Origin: an uncultured Clostridia bacterium
Lineage (GTDB): Bacteria > Bacillota > Clostridia > Christensenellales > Aristaeellaceae
Assembly (NCBI GenBank): GCA_934662505.1
Contig: CAKUKE010000017.1
Location: forward strand, 1 to 48,813
Direction of reading: 5' to 3'
Length of the DNA: 48,813 nt
A program made the position numbers and the translations under genes. Below the pieces are notes generated by a model. The model was not told the origin of the DNA. It saw only the letters and a list, made by a program, of their open reading frames with translations, and ran no database searches. This document shows positions 1 through 8,817 of this stretch, piece by piece (the first letter of the stretch is position 1; each line of letters begins with the position of its first letter).

Positions 1-3000
1 GCGAACACCATTTACGCGCCGACGCTGGAGGGCTATGACCTGAGCGGCAGCGGTGAAGAAACGGTGACGGTGGACGCGCAGGGCAATGCGGATAAAGTGG
101 AAGTGACCTTCTACTACACCGCCAAGACCTACACCGCGCCGCAGATCATCATCCATTGTGTGGATCAGGATACCAACACGGAGATCAAGACGCTGGAGCA
201 GGAATGCGCGGTGGGGCAGACCACAACCGTGGAGGTTCCCAGCGTAGACGGCTACAAGGCGCTGGATGAGCAGGGGCAGACGGTGACCGTGGATGCGCAG
301 GGACAGGCGGATCGGACGGAGCTGACCTTCTATTATCAGAAGATCCCCGCTGTGGCGCTGGTTTCCATCATTTACCGCAATCAGGACGACAACAGCGAGA
401 ACGGCGTACTGTATTCCACCTCGGTGGTGTACAATGCCGGCACCCGCACCACGGTGCAGGCGGATCTTTCGCTGGTGCCGGAGGATTTTGAACTGAATGA
501 CGCCGCCGAAAAGGAACTGACGGTGGACGAAAACGGCGTGGCGACGCCCAGCGAGGTGGTCTTCTACTTCCGCGCCCGGCAGACCGCCGAGTACACGGTG
601 GACGTGTACTATCGGGACGAGGCGGGCAACAATGTCGCTTCTCCCCAGCAGCACAAGGTGGCGGAAGGCAACAATGAAATTCAGGCCGCGCCGGTCGACC
701 TGCCGGATGCGTATGAACTGAAGCCCGGCACGGACAGCGTTCAGTATGTGAAGGTGAACGCGGACGGCACCAAGGAACCGTCGGAAGTGGTCTTCGTCTA
801 TCAAATGAAGGTGACCCCGACGCCGAGCGTTACGGAGACCCCGGCGGCGACGGAATTCCCCTACTATGTGGAACCGGCGGACGGTTACGGCTACCCCAAG
901 GGCGACGACATCAATTTCCGTTCTTCGCCTACAAAGGAAGATAAGGAAAACATTCTGCACACCGTGGGCAAAAAGACCCTGCTTCACGTGACGGGCAGTC
1001 TGAAAAACAGCAAGGGTGAAGACTGGTACACCGTTACCGTGCAGGATACGGGCGAAACGGGCTTCATGCAGCAGAGCGTGGTGAACATGCTCAGTCAGGA
1101 CGAGGTGAACCAGCTGTTCGGCTATACCGCCACGCCCGCGCCCGAAAAAACCGCCGAGCCTACGCAGGTGCCCGACGGGGTGGCGCTGGATCGCTGGGCG
1201 GAGACCAACGCGCAGGTCAACTTCCGCAAGCAGACCAGCACCGACAGCGGTCTGATTTCCAAGGTGAAAAAGGGCACGAAGGTCTGGGTGTACGACGCGG
1301 AGACGGTCAACGGCGAAAGCTGGTACCGGGTGTGCGTCGGCGGAACCGACGGGTACATGATGAGCAAATACGTGGATCTTCTGTCTCAGGAGGAAAGCGA
1401 TCAGTACCAGAACACCCTGTCCACGCCCATGCCCACGCAGGGCGTCAGCCCCACCTGGCGGCCCACCGACACGGTGGCGCCGACGGAGACCCCGAATGTG
1501 ACGGAGACCCCCGGCGCGACCGCGACGCCGGACGCGACGGCTACCCCCGCGCCTTATCGGGGCTACGCGCTCACGCTGGAGCGCAGCGTGCTGCGCACCG
1601 GCGCCAGCCAGACGGATGAGACTGTGCTGGAAACGGTGGAAAAGGAGCAGCTGATCCTCATTTCCGCACAGACTTATGTGGACGGTGTGTGCTGGGACAA
1701 TGTGGAGGTCATTGCCACGGGAAGCAACGGCTTCATGCCCGACAGCGTTCTGCGGCATATCAACGATCAGGAAGCCAAGTATTATCTGGACAACCTGAAG
1801 CCCACCGACACCCCCGCGCCCGCGCCGACCCAGACGGCTGCGCCTGTGTCCGGCTATGCCATCACGCTGGGCAACAACGTGATGCTCCGCGCCTTTGCGG
1901 ATACGAAGGCCAACATTCTGCAGGTGCTGCCGCTGGATACGGTGGTCATGGTCTATGAGCAGGAGTACGTGGACGGTCAGACCTGGCACATGGTCAACGC
2001 CGGCGCGTACTGGGGCTATATCCGCGACGACCAGATCCGCATGATGACGGACTGGGAAGTGACGGCCTATCTGGAAAGCCTGCGCACCCCCATCCCCACG
2101 CCGGAAAGCAGCCCCACCCCCGTCCCCGTGACGGAGGACAGCCTGTCCAGCTACGGTTATGTGAACAAGGACAAGGTGAACATGCGGGATAAGGCGTCCC
2201 AGTCCGGCAACCGGATCCGTCTGCTGGATCAGTACGCCTTTGCGCTGGTGCTGGGCACGGAAAAGGATGAAAACGGCAGCACGTGGTACCATGTGTCGCA
2301 GGCGGGCACGCAGGGCTACATTAAGGGCGATTACTTCACCGTCCTCTCCCTGAAGGAGCTGAGCGCCTTCCTGACCAGCGACAACTACCGCAACGCCAAC
2401 AACAATAACGGCAGCGGCAGTACCACCGGCAATAACGTCAACAACATTCAGTCTGTCGAGGACTTTAACCAGAACGTCTGGAAAAACCCGGCGCTCAGTC
2501 AGTCCTATGAGCCCTTCAACCCCTACGGCACGGCGACCCCCGGTCCCGATGCGACCGCGACGGCTACGGCGACCGCAACGCCCTCTCCCACGCCTCTTGA
2601 ACCGACTGCGACGGTCGGACTGGAGGATATCGGTCAGGTGGATACGCCCGAGGACAATGCCAAAACCTCCGGCAACGCCACCGGCGTTATCCTGCTCGTC
2701 GTTGCGGCGGTGCTGGGCGGCGGTGCGCTGTATGCTTACAGCATCTACAGGAAGAACGAACGCCGCCGTCAGGCGGTGCGGGAGCAGCAGGCGCGTCAGG
2801 CGGCGCGTCAGGCCGGACAGCCCCAGACCCGTGCGGCGCAGAACAATCCCGCCATGCAGCAGACCCGGGCGTATCCCAACGCAGGTCAGCAGCGCGGCGC
2901 GGCGCCCTTCATGCCGCCCTCCGGCGGCGCACGGCCTGTGCAGGGTGCGCCTCAGCAGCCCGGTTATCGTGCCGGCGCGCAGCAGACGGCGCAGCGGCCT

Positions 3001-3297
3001 GCGAACAATGCCGATCAGACGGCGATGTACCGTCCCGCTTATCCGCAGCAGCAGCCCCAGCAGCAGCCCCGCCAGAGCACGATGAACGGCACGGCGCAGG
3101 GCGCATATCAGGCCGGGCAGACTGCAAACGGCGCGGCAGAGCAGCACAATCCCTTCCGCCCGCCGGTTGGCCGTTCGGCAGCCAATCGCAGCGCCGGGAC
3201 GGGAGAAACACCCGCTGCGGGCAGCACGGAACAGAGCGGCAGCGTGCGCCGGGTGCGCAGGAGCGACCGCTATCACCAGAACGATCAGAATTCATAA
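1..3297 (+). CDS. Large cell-surface protein with MucBP-like and SH3b repeats (5' end outside window)
   Basis: The frame is open from base 1, so the true start lies upstream. The visible part begins with three to four beta-rich repeats of about 75 residues ending in patterns such as VTVDAQG...FYY, resembling MucBP-type adhesin repeats (to about nt 810). Five SH3b-like modules follow, roughly nt 860-1110, 1180-1400, 1550-1790, 1850-2080 and 2150-2370. They carry NFRSS/NFRKQ/NMRDK-type strand motifs and W-Y cores, and Thr/Pro-rich linkers separate them. A single transmembrane helix lies at about nt 2680-2745, followed by RKNERRR and a Gln/Ala/Pro/Arg-rich tail of about 180 residues that is presumably cytoplasmic. 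There is no LPXTG motif. SH3b modules usually bind peptidoglycan or its stem peptides, so a wall-facing sensor, anchor or adhesin is inferred. The CHAP hydrolase gene follows 73 bp downstream. Confidence 0.85.
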   Translation, partial: ANTIYAPTLEGYDLSGSGEETVTVDAQGNADKVEVTFYYTAKTYTAPQIIIHCVDQDTNTEIKTLEQECAVGQTTTVEVPSVDGYKALDEQGQTVTVDAQGQADRTELTFYYQKIPAVALVSIIYRNQDDNSENGVLYSTSVVYNAGTRTTVQADLSLVPEDFELNDAAEKELTVDENGVATPSEVVFYFRARQTAEYTVDVYYRDEAGNNVASPQQHKVAEGNNEIQAAPVDLPDAYELKPGTDSVQYVKVNADGTKEPSEVVFVYQMKVTPTPSVTETPAATEFPYYVEPADGYGYPKGDDINFRSSPTKEDKENILHTVGKKTLLHVTGSLKNSKGEDWYTVTVQDTGETGFMQQSVVNMLSQDEVNQLFGYTATPAPEKTAEPTQVPDGVALDRWAETNAQVNFRKQTSTDSGLISKVKKGTKVWVYDAETVNGESWYRVCVGGTDGYMMSKYVDLLSQEESDQYQNTLSTPMPTQGVSPTWRPTDTVAPTETPNVTETPGATATPDATATPAPYRGYALTLERSVLRTGASQTDETVLETVEKEQLILISAQTYVDGVCWDNVEVIATGSNGFMPDSVLRHINDQEAKYYLDNLKPTDTPAPAPTQTAAPVSGYAITLGNNVMLRAFADTKANILQVLPLDTVVMVYEQEYVDGQTWHMVNAGAYWGYIRDDQIRMMTDWEVTAYLESLRTPIPTPESSPTPVPVTEDSLSSYGYVNKDKVNMRDKASQSGNRIRLLDQYAFALVLGTEKDENGSTWYHVSQAGTQGYIKGDYFTVLSLKELSAFLTSDNYRNANNNNGSGSTTGNNVNNIQSVEDFNQNVWKNPALSQSYEPFNPYGTATPGPDATATATATATPSPTPLEPTATVGLEDIGQVDTPEDNAKTSGNATGVILLVVAAVLGGGALYAYSIYRKNERRRQAVREQQARQAARQAGQPQTRAAQNNPAMQQTRAYPNAGQQRGAAPFMPPSGGARPVQGAPQQPGYRAGAQQTAQRPANNADQTAMYRPAYPQQQPQQQPRQSTMNGTAQGAYQAGQTANGAAEQHNPFRPPVGRSAANRSAGTGETPAAGSTEQSGSVRRVRRSDRYHQNDQNS

Positions 3298-3306
3298 ACA
3301 GGACGG

Positions 3307-3342
3307 GCACAGGGCAAGACGCGAATGCGCCTTGCCCCGTGC
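3307..3342 (+). other. Intergenic hairpin between surface protein and CHAP hydrolase genes
   Basis: Arms 3307-3318 and 3331-3342 pair over 11 of 12 positions around a 12-nt loop. No T-run follows, so this is more likely an mRNA processing or stability hairpin between two co-transcribed genes than a full terminator. Confidence 0.45.
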
Positions 3343-3370
3343 TGTGCCGGCGGATAAAAGGAAGAAGGCC

Positions 3371-4345
3371 ATGACGGTTCACACGGGAAAAAAATGGATG
3401 GCGGCAGCGTTGTGCTGTCTGCTACTTTCGCCTTTTTGGGCAAGGGCGGAAAGCACGGAGACCGGCGGCGAAAATGACGAGGTGGCGGACAGCGCGCCCG
3501 CGGGCACGGTGGTGGCGGAAGAAACGGTGCTGGAACCGCAGTATGAAGTGCCGGACTATGTGCACTGGCTGCTGGACGTGGCGCGTGGCGAACTGGGCAA
3601 CGGCGAGGATCGGGGCGGCAATACCAAATACGGCGCATGGGCGGGCGATCCGTCTGCCGAGTGGTGCGCCGAGTTTGTCTGCTGGTGCGTGGATCAGGTG
3701 GATCAGCAGCACGGTACGACCCTGCTGACGGTGCAGTACCCCAAATACTTTTCCTCCAATGTGGGGCGCGACTGGTTTCTCCGGGCAGGACGGTATGTGG
3801 CGCGCAAGGGCATGGTGCCGGACTGGGGCAGCCAGTGGTTCAAGGGCGAAGAGACGTCCATGCTCCGCAACAGCTACATTCCCCAACCGGGGGACTGGGT
3901 GTTCTTTTCGACGGTAGCCACGGGGGATACGACCCATGTGGCCATGGTGGAATACTGCGCCGTGACCCCGGACGGTCAGGTGGTCGTGCACGTCATCGAG
4001 GGCAACAATCCGGATAAGGTGGCGAGGAATGCCTACCCGCTGGACAATTGGGCCATTCTGGGCTACGGCACCGTCCACGACGTGGCGGACACCACCCTGC
4101 GAAGCGGGTGCCAGGGAGTCAAGGTGAAAAATCTGCAGGATCAGCTGATCCTGCTGGGCTATCTGGAGCCCCAGTACAACACCGGCAAATACGCCCAATT
4201 GACCGCACAGGCCGTGAAAAACTTTCAGTGTGCCCAGGGAATCGAGCAGACCGGGGTGGCCGGGCAGAAGACTCAGCTGGCGCTGGAACAGCTGGTGCGG
4301 GAATACTACAGGAACAATGAGGAATTGTGGACGGTCGGGGAATGA
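3371..4345 (+). CDS. Secreted CHAP-domain peptidoglycan hydrolase with C-terminal PG-binding domain
   Basis: The protein is 324 residues from the ATG preceded by AAGGAAG; the frame is open further upstream but without a better start. An N-terminal signal peptide runs to about residue 26 (K7-K8, hydrophobic core, cleavage near ARA). A CHAP/NlpC-like papain-fold domain spans about residues 62-235: Cys99 in AEWCAEF, His189 in TTHVAMVE and Asn212 in IEGNN form a plausible catalytic set. Residues 243-312 are a PG_binding_1-type three-helix domain (LRSGCQGVKVKNLQ...GYLE). Such enzymes cleave peptide bonds in peptidoglycan as amidases or endopeptidases, and which bond cannot be told from sequence. 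It probably works with the SH3b protein encoded just upstream. Confidence 0.85.
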   Translation: MTVHTGKKWMAAALCCLLLSPFWARAESTETGGENDEVADSAPAGTVVAEETVLEPQYEVPDYVHWLLDVARGELGNGEDRGGNTKYGAWAGDPSAEWCAEFVCWCVDQVDQQHGTTLLTVQYPKYFSSNVGRDWFLRAGRYVARKGMVPDWGSQWFKGEETSMLRNSYIPQPGDWVFFSTVATGDTTHVAMVEYCAVTPDGQVVVHVIEGNNPDKVARNAYPLDNWAILGYGTVHDVADTTLRSGCQGVKVKNLQDQLILLGYLEPQYNTGKYAQLTAQAVKNFQCAQGIEQTGVAGQKTQLALEQLVREYYRNNEELWTVGE

Positions 4346-4560
4346 GAAAGAACACAGGCCAATCCGCCCGAAAAATGCGGGCTGAGGCAGGATAAACGAA
4401 AATCAAAACGAATAATACACTGTTTCCACGACGGGCGGCGTGGGCGCTGTGCGGGCGGGCATATCAGGTTCCAGCGGACGGCGCCGTTTTTCAAAAGAAT
4501 GTGCGGAAGAACGCGTTTCAGCGCGGGCAGCCCCATGACGAAAGGGTATGAAGTGAACCT

Positions 4561-5361
4561 ATGTTGATCAACCATCCGATGACTGCGTTTCAGGGAGTCG
4601 CGCCGGAAAACGTGTTTTTTGTGTCCAACGACCAGCATGTGCAGATGGGGTACGGCTACGTGGTGCAGTTTTTCCAGAATGAGGCGTGCCCGGAGCGCCC
4701 GCAGCGTCTGTTCCTGTACATGGAGGTGCAGGAGTCGGCGCGCTGCCTGCTCTACGGTGCGCTGCTGGCGCGGGCGGAGCAGCTGCGCAACGAGGCGCCC
4801 ATGATCCCTGCGAGGCTGTACACCGAACTCAAACCCTCCGAGATCGACATGCAGCGTTTTTATGAGAAAATGGGGTTCAAAAAGGATGACGGGGAGGAAG
4901 TGTACCGTTTTCCTGTGGTGCCCGGACGTGCGCAGGCGCCCATGAGCATGCAGTACGCATCCGTACCGCTGGATACGCAGGAGCAGGAGGATAACCTGCT
5001 TCTTCGTCTGAATGCCTACCGTATCCGTCCCTTTGACCGGGATTATCTGACGCTGTGGCGGCAGCAGCCCAATTTTATGGTGCTGGCCTTTTACCGCGAC
5101 GGCATTCCCGTGTGCGAGGCGGTGGTTACGGGGGCGGACGGTCAGGCGACGCTGATCGACGTGCACACCCTGCCCCAGTACCGCCGTCAGGGGCTGGCGA
5201 CGCAGCTGCTGGGCGCTGCCTGCGTCCACCTGCAGGAGCGGGGCGTGCGGGAGATCTATACCCACGTATTCAAGGGAAACCCTGCTCAGATGGGGCTGAT
5301 GCGCAAGCTGAACGGTCAGTTTGTCCGCACGTTGTATCTGCTGCCCGGGTTGAATATGTAA
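4561..5361 (+). CDS. GNAT-family N-acetyltransferase (tandem GNAT-like fold)
   Basis: The protein has 266 residues. The C-terminal half (about 150-266) has the acetyl-CoA pyrophosphate-binding motif YRRQGLATQLL (residues 207-217) after a beta strand ending in LIDVHTLP, which is diagnostic for GNAT enzymes. The N-terminal half (residues 1-120) looks like a second, degenerate GNAT unit (TELKPSEIDMQRFYEKMGFKK resembles the end of a GNAT domain). Substrate is unknown. The ATG at 4561 is accepted because it opens the conserved region, although the upstream ribosome site (AAAGGG) is weak. The gene stands alone between a 215-bp spacer upstream and a terminator downstream. Confidence 0.8.
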   Translation: MLINHPMTAFQGVAPENVFFVSNDQHVQMGYGYVVQFFQNEACPERPQRLFLYMEVQESARCLLYGALLARAEQLRNEAPMIPARLYTELKPSEIDMQRFYEKMGFKKDDGEEVYRFPVVPGRAQAPMSMQYASVPLDTQEQEDNLLLRLNAYRIRPFDRDYLTLWRQQPNFMVLAFYRDGIPVCEAVVTGADGQATLIDVHTLPQYRRQGLATQLLGAACVHLQERGVREIYTHVFKGNPAQMGLMRKLNGQFVRTLYLLPGLNM

Positions 5362-5385
5362 TGACCGTCGGAAGGGCGGATAGGG

Positions 5386-5414
5386 AACGGCTTGTATTCG
5401 GCAGGCCGTTTTTT
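5386..5414 (+). terminator. Rho-independent terminator after GNAT gene
   Basis: Stem AACGGCTTG / CAGGCCGTT (one G-T pair) around a 7-nt loop, followed by a T-run, 25 bp after the stop codon. Confidence 0.8.
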
Positions 5415-5836
5415 GAATCTGTGCGGGAAGCGACGCGCTTTTGCAGATGATGGTGCGAGATTGCATGGCGGCGGGCAGACGGGGAAGAACGATGGTCTGT
5501 CCGTGAAAGAAACGGGTGCGGCAACGGTACTGTGCCGCTGAAAACGGAAAATATACCAAAGTATATGTTTTGAACCGATCAGGCGTCCTGTTCGCATTGC
5601 AGAAGCGCACCGAAGCGGCTGCCGGAATGACGGAATACGGATGACCCCTGAAAAGCATGGATGGACAAACTGCTGGAACCGCCCAACATAGACTGTCCGG
5701 GCTGTCGGCGCGCTGCGAAAGAGCTGGGCAGAACCGTTTCCGGCTGCGGCGCATGATGACCGTGCGCGGGCTTGCAGGGCGGTGCCGGCGCGGCGGAAAG
5801 CGGAAAAGAAGACGAACAACGGACGGAGGACACAAA
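5415..5836. other. Non-coding spacer of about 420 bp
   Basis: No convincing gene on either strand. The only clear feature is a small perfect inverted repeat, ATATAC-CAAA-GTATAT, at 5551-5566, which could be an operator for the downstream Nudix gene or chance AT-rich symmetry. Open frames here lack ribosome sites and recognisable protein sequence. Confidence 0.5.
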
Positions 5837-6361
5837 ATGGATATTTCCTTCAAGTGTGAAAATGAAAAGTTTAATTATAGAGTGTGCGCCGTGATGCTGG
5901 CGGATGAAAAAATTCTGGCCATGCATGACGAGCGTTCACCCTACTACTATCTCCCGGGCGGAAGGGTCAAAATGGGCGAAACCGCCGAACAGGCCGTGCT
6001 GCGCGAGGTGCGGGAGGAACTGGGCGTTACGCCGGAAATTGCCCGTCCGCTGTGGCTAAATCAGGCGTTTTTTACGGAAGATGTGGATCAATTGCGGTAC
6101 CACGAACTGTGCCTTTATTTTCTGATGGATATTTCAGGAACGAACCTGCGGACAAAAGGGCGGGTTTTCACCCTGAAGGAGGGGCGGCATACCCATGTAT
6201 TTGAAGTGGCTGGCGTTCGACAGCCTGAAGGACGCATATTTTTACCCGCAGTTTCTGAAGACAGAGATCAACTGGCTGCCGGACACGCTGACGCTGCGTA
6301 CGGAGGTGGAGTGAACCCCCGGGGCACGGTAAGGAAAAGCACGCTGCCCATCGGCGCATGA
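5837..6361 (+). CDS. Nudix hydrolase, C-terminus apparently frameshifted
   Basis: The start ATG follows GGAGG by a normal spacing. The Nudix box is perfect: G-x5-E-x7-REVREELGV, at about residues 41-63 of the protein, where the glutamates bind Mg2+ for hydrolysis of nucleoside diphosphate-linked compounds. As read, the frame continues to 6361, but from about nt 6206 the encoded sequence no longer resembles the family. Moving by one base at 6206-6207 gives WLAFDSLKDAYFYP, then FLKTEINWLPD, ending at a TGA at 6312-6314. That is the usual C-terminal end of this Nudix subfamily and gives a normal length of about 158 residues. I therefore infer a one-base insertion (one G in GAAGTGG), either a real mutation or a sequence error. 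Substrate unknown. Confidence 0.8.
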   Translation: MDISFKCENEKFNYRVCAVMLADEKILAMHDERSPYYYLPGGRVKMGETAEQAVLREVREELGVTPEIARPLWLNQAFFTEDVDQLRYHELCLYFLMDISGTNLRTKGRVFTLKEGRHTHVFEVAGVRQPEGRIFLPAVSEDRDQLAAGHADAAYGGGVNPRGTVRKSTLPIGA

Positions 6362-6418
6362 CCGTACCGTCCGCATTCCTTTGATTCAGGAGACGGCGGT
6401 CAGTTATGAGGCAGCAGC

Positions 6419-6452
6419 AAAAACGGCACGGCTTTGATGCCGTGCCGTTTTG
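6419..6452. terminator. Bidirectional terminator between Nudix and GH4 genes
   Basis: Perfect stem AAAACGGCACGGC / GCCGTGCCGTTTT with a 6-nt loop, serving the convergent Nudix (+) and GH4 (-) genes. Confidence 0.85.
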
Positions 6453-6525
6453 CGTGATCGATGCTGCCTAAATGCCGCTCAGGCTCGGAGCGTCCGATCT
6501 GACGGGCATGCGGCGCGATGTCTTC

Positions 6526-7845
6526 TCAGTGGAAGGCGGGCAGATAGCTGCCATGGGCTTCGATCAGATCGTCCACCATCCGCTTGATGGTGTCGATGTC
6601 CAGCTCGCTGCCGGTATGAGGATCCAGCATGGCGGCCTGATAGATGTGATCTTTCCTGCGGGTGACGGCTGCCTCGATGGTCAGCAGCTGCACGTTGATG
6701 TTGGTCATGTTCATGGCGGCGCACTGCACGGGCAGCGAACCCACATGGCAGGGCTGCACACCGTGACCGTTGACCAGACAGGGCACTTCCACGCAGGCCT
6801 CGGCGGGGAGGTTGGTGATGAGGTGATCCTGATTGAGCACGTTGCCGCCGATCTGGTAGGGGTTGCCTGTTACGATGGCTTCCATGATGTGGGAGGCGTA
6901 TTCGGTGGAACGGACGTGATCCTTGACGCCGCTTTCCATGAGCTCCGCGTACTCCTTTTTCCAGGCGGCGATCTGGTTGACGCAGCGGCGGGGGTATTCG
7001 TCCAGCGGAATGTTGTAACGGTCGATCAGTTCGGGATATTTGCTCTTGATGTAGAACATGTTGTATTCGGCGTTGTGCTCGCTGGATTCGGTGCAGTAGT
7101 AGCCGAAGTGCCGGATGTAGTCCAGACGCACCTTATCCCTGAAATCAGGCTGGCTCTGTACGGCGCCCACCTTTGCGCGGATGGCGGGATAGAGGTCGTT
7201 GCCGTCCTTATCCCGCAGATCCAGCAGCCACGCCATGTGGTTGATGCCGGCAATGAGCTCCTTGCGGCCTTCCAGTTTGTCTTCCATGCCCATTTCAGTC
7301 AGCAGGGTGCGGGAGCATACCTGCACGCTGTGGCACAGACCGACGGTCTGAATGCCGGTGTAGCGCTGCATATAGCCGCTGAGCATGGCCATGGGGTTGG
7401 TGTAGTTGAGGAACAGTGCGTCGGGGCACACTTCTTCCATGTCGTCGGCAAAATCCTTCAGCACGGGAATGGTGCGCAGCGCACGCATGATGCCGCCGAT
7501 GCCCAGCGTGTCGGCGATGGTCTGGCGCAGACCGTATTTCTTGGGCACTTCAAAGTCGATGATGGTGCAGGGGTCGTACAGGCCGACCTGAATGGCGTTG
7601 ACCACGAAGCTTGCGCCCCGCAGCGCGTCCTTGCGGTTTTCGACGCCCAGATAGCATTCGATCCTGCCGTGACCGCCCTTGGCGGCGCGCATGGCTTCCA
7701 GAATGACCCGGCTTTCCTCCAGCCGCTGACCGTCGATGTCGTAAAGGGCGAACACGCTGTCCCGCAGCGCCTCGGAGCACATGCAGTCGCCGATGACATT
7801 CCGGGCAAATACGGTGCTGCCCGCGCCCATGAAGGTGATTTTCAT
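6526..7845 (-). CDS. Glycoside hydrolase family 4 (alpha-galactosidase/alpha-galacturonidase type)
   Basis: The protein has 439 residues. The N-terminal Rossmann segment KITFMGAGSTVF (residues 2-13) binds NAD+, as in all GH4 enzymes, which cleave glycosides by an oxidation-elimination mechanism needing NAD+ and a divalent metal. LNYTNPMAM (146-154), the metal-binding GLCHSV (169-174) and GINHMAW (200-206) are intact. The CHSV signature is usual for the alpha-galactosidase (MelA) group. However, GH4 alpha-galacturonidases related to LplD exist, and the neighbouring KDG kinase/KDPG aldolase genes point to a uronic-acid substrate. The ribosome site AGGAGG lies 9 bases before the ATG. The gene is divergent from an AraC regulator, sharing a 102-bp promoter region, and ends at a bidirectional terminator. 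No signal peptide, so it is cytoplasmic. Confidence 0.88.
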   Translation of the reverse strand: MKITFMGAGSTVFARNVIGDCMCSEALRDSVFALYDIDGQRLEESRVILEAMRAAKGGHGRIECYLGVENRKDALRGASFVVNAIQVGLYDPCTIIDFEVPKKYGLRQTIADTLGIGGIMRALRTIPVLKDFADDMEEVCPDALFLNYTNPMAMLSGYMQRYTGIQTVGLCHSVQVCSRTLLTEMGMEDKLEGRKELIAGINHMAWLLDLRDKDGNDLYPAIRAKVGAVQSQPDFRDKVRLDYIRHFGYYCTESSEHNAEYNMFYIKSKYPELIDRYNIPLDEYPRRCVNQIAAWKKEYAELMESGVKDHVRSTEYASHIMEAIVTGNPYQIGGNVLNQDHLITNLPAEACVEVPCLVNGHGVQPCHVGSLPVQCAAMNMTNINVQLLTIEAAVTRRKDHIYQAAMLDPHTGSELDIDTIKRMVDDLIEAHGSYLPAFH

Positions 7846-7872
7846 GATGATATGCCTCCTGCGTTTTTTTTC

Positions 7873-7901
7873 ATTGTAAAGGATGAAACTTTGTAATACA
7901 A
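7873..7901 (-). promoter_or_regulatory. Promoter for GH4 gene, with possible AraC half-sites
   Basis: On the minus strand TTGTAT, 17 bp, TACAAT. The adjoining region holds a small inverted repeat ACAAT-GGG-ATTGT at 7899-7911 overlapping the -35 box, a plausible site for the divergent AraC regulator. Confidence 0.55.
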
Positions 7902-7947
7902 TGGGATTGTGTGAGGAAAAAACATGTCATTTTGTGGGTGAAGAACG

Positions 7948-8808
7948 ATGTACAGCGAACTGATCGTCGACGAGGGATACGCCGGACTGAACCCCTGTCA
8001 GTTTGGCTATGAGGCCTGCGAGGCGGGGCACGCTTTCGGACCGGCGGTACGCAGCCACTGGCTTATTCATTATGTTGTCCGGGGCAGCGGTGTTTTTCAG
8101 GCGCAGGGACGGACTTATTCCCTTTATCCGGGGGAAATGTTTGTTATTGCGCCGGGGGAAGTGACGTTTTATCAGGCGGATGGAAGGAACCCGTGGAGCT
8201 ATATCTGGATCGGGTTTTCCTGTGCGGCGCTTCCGATGGCGCTGGAAAAGCGCATCCGCTGCCCTGAGGCGCAGGCGGTGTTTGAAAGCATGAAAAAATG
8301 CGCCGTCTTTGAAAACGGACGCAGCGCCTATCTGGCGGCGCGGCTGTGGGATCTATTTGGCATTTTGTTGGAAAGAAAGCCGGAACGGCCGGATCCGGCG
8401 GACAGAGCCGTCAGCTGCATGCGGGCGGAATATATGAACGGCCTGACCGTGAGCGAGGTGGCGGAGCGGCTGCAGATGGAGAGAACGGCCTTTTCCGTCT
8501 ATTTCAAACGCCGCGTCGGTATGACGCCCCAACGGTACCTGATGAACCTGCGTATGGAAAAAGCGGCGGAACTGATGACGCAGTACGGGGAAACGGTGAC
8601 GACCGCAGCCCGTTCCGTGGGGTACGGCGACCTGTTCAACTTTTCAAAAATGTTCAAGCGCCATTTCAGCATGTCGCCTCGCGCCTACGTTCAGGCTTTC
8701 AGACGGTCGGAGAAAACCGATAAAAATGCAAACGCTGATGAAAATCTGCCGTTTACCCCGGGAGACGGGTGTGATATAATAAAAAAACAAATTCAGGAGA
8801 AAGGCTGA
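7948..8808 (+). CDS. AraC-family transcriptional regulator of the sugar-acid module
   Basis: The protein has 286 residues. The N-terminal half is a cupin-type ligand-binding domain (HYVVRGSGVF, LYPGEMFVIAPGE at about residues 35-75), as in regulators that sense sugars. The C-terminal half (about 155-250) contains the two helix-turn-helix motifs of AraC, with LTVSEVAERLQMERTAFSVY and the signature GYGDLFNFSKMFKRHFSMSP. Its position between a divergent GH4 gene and the KDPG aldolase/KDG kinase genes suggests it controls both, probably activating them in the presence of the sugar or sugar acid. The last codons overlap the likely promoter of the downstream aldolase gene. The start ATG has a weak ribosome site (GTGAAG). 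Confidence 0.88.
   Translation: MYSELIVDEGYAGLNPCQFGYEACEAGHAFGPAVRSHWLIHYVVRGSGVFQAQGRTYSLYPGEMFVIAPGEVTFYQADGRNPWSYIWIGFSCAALPMALEKRIRCPEAQAVFESMKKCAVFENGRSAYLAARLWDLFGILLERKPERPDPADRAVSCMRAEYMNGLTVSEVAERLQMERTAFSVYFKRRVGMTPQRYLMNLRMEKAAELMTQYGETVTTAARSVGYGDLFNFSKMFKRHFSMSPRAYVQAFRRSEKTDKNANADENLPFTPGDGCDIIKKQIQEKG
8752..8780 (+). promoter_or_regulatory. Promoter for aldolase/kinase operon inside araC 3' end
   Basis: TTTACC, 17 bp, TATAAT; the -10 ends 37 bp before the ATG of the aldolase gene, so the operon can be transcribed independently of araC. A good ribosome site (AGGAGAAAGG) follows. Confidence 0.6.
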
Positions 8809-8817
8809 AAATCAACG

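Noticed and set aside
6472..7896. Plus-strand 474-codon open frame opposite the GH4 gene
   Set aside because: The minus strand carries the complete GH4 motif set, ribosome site and promoter; the plus-strand frame is a shadow.
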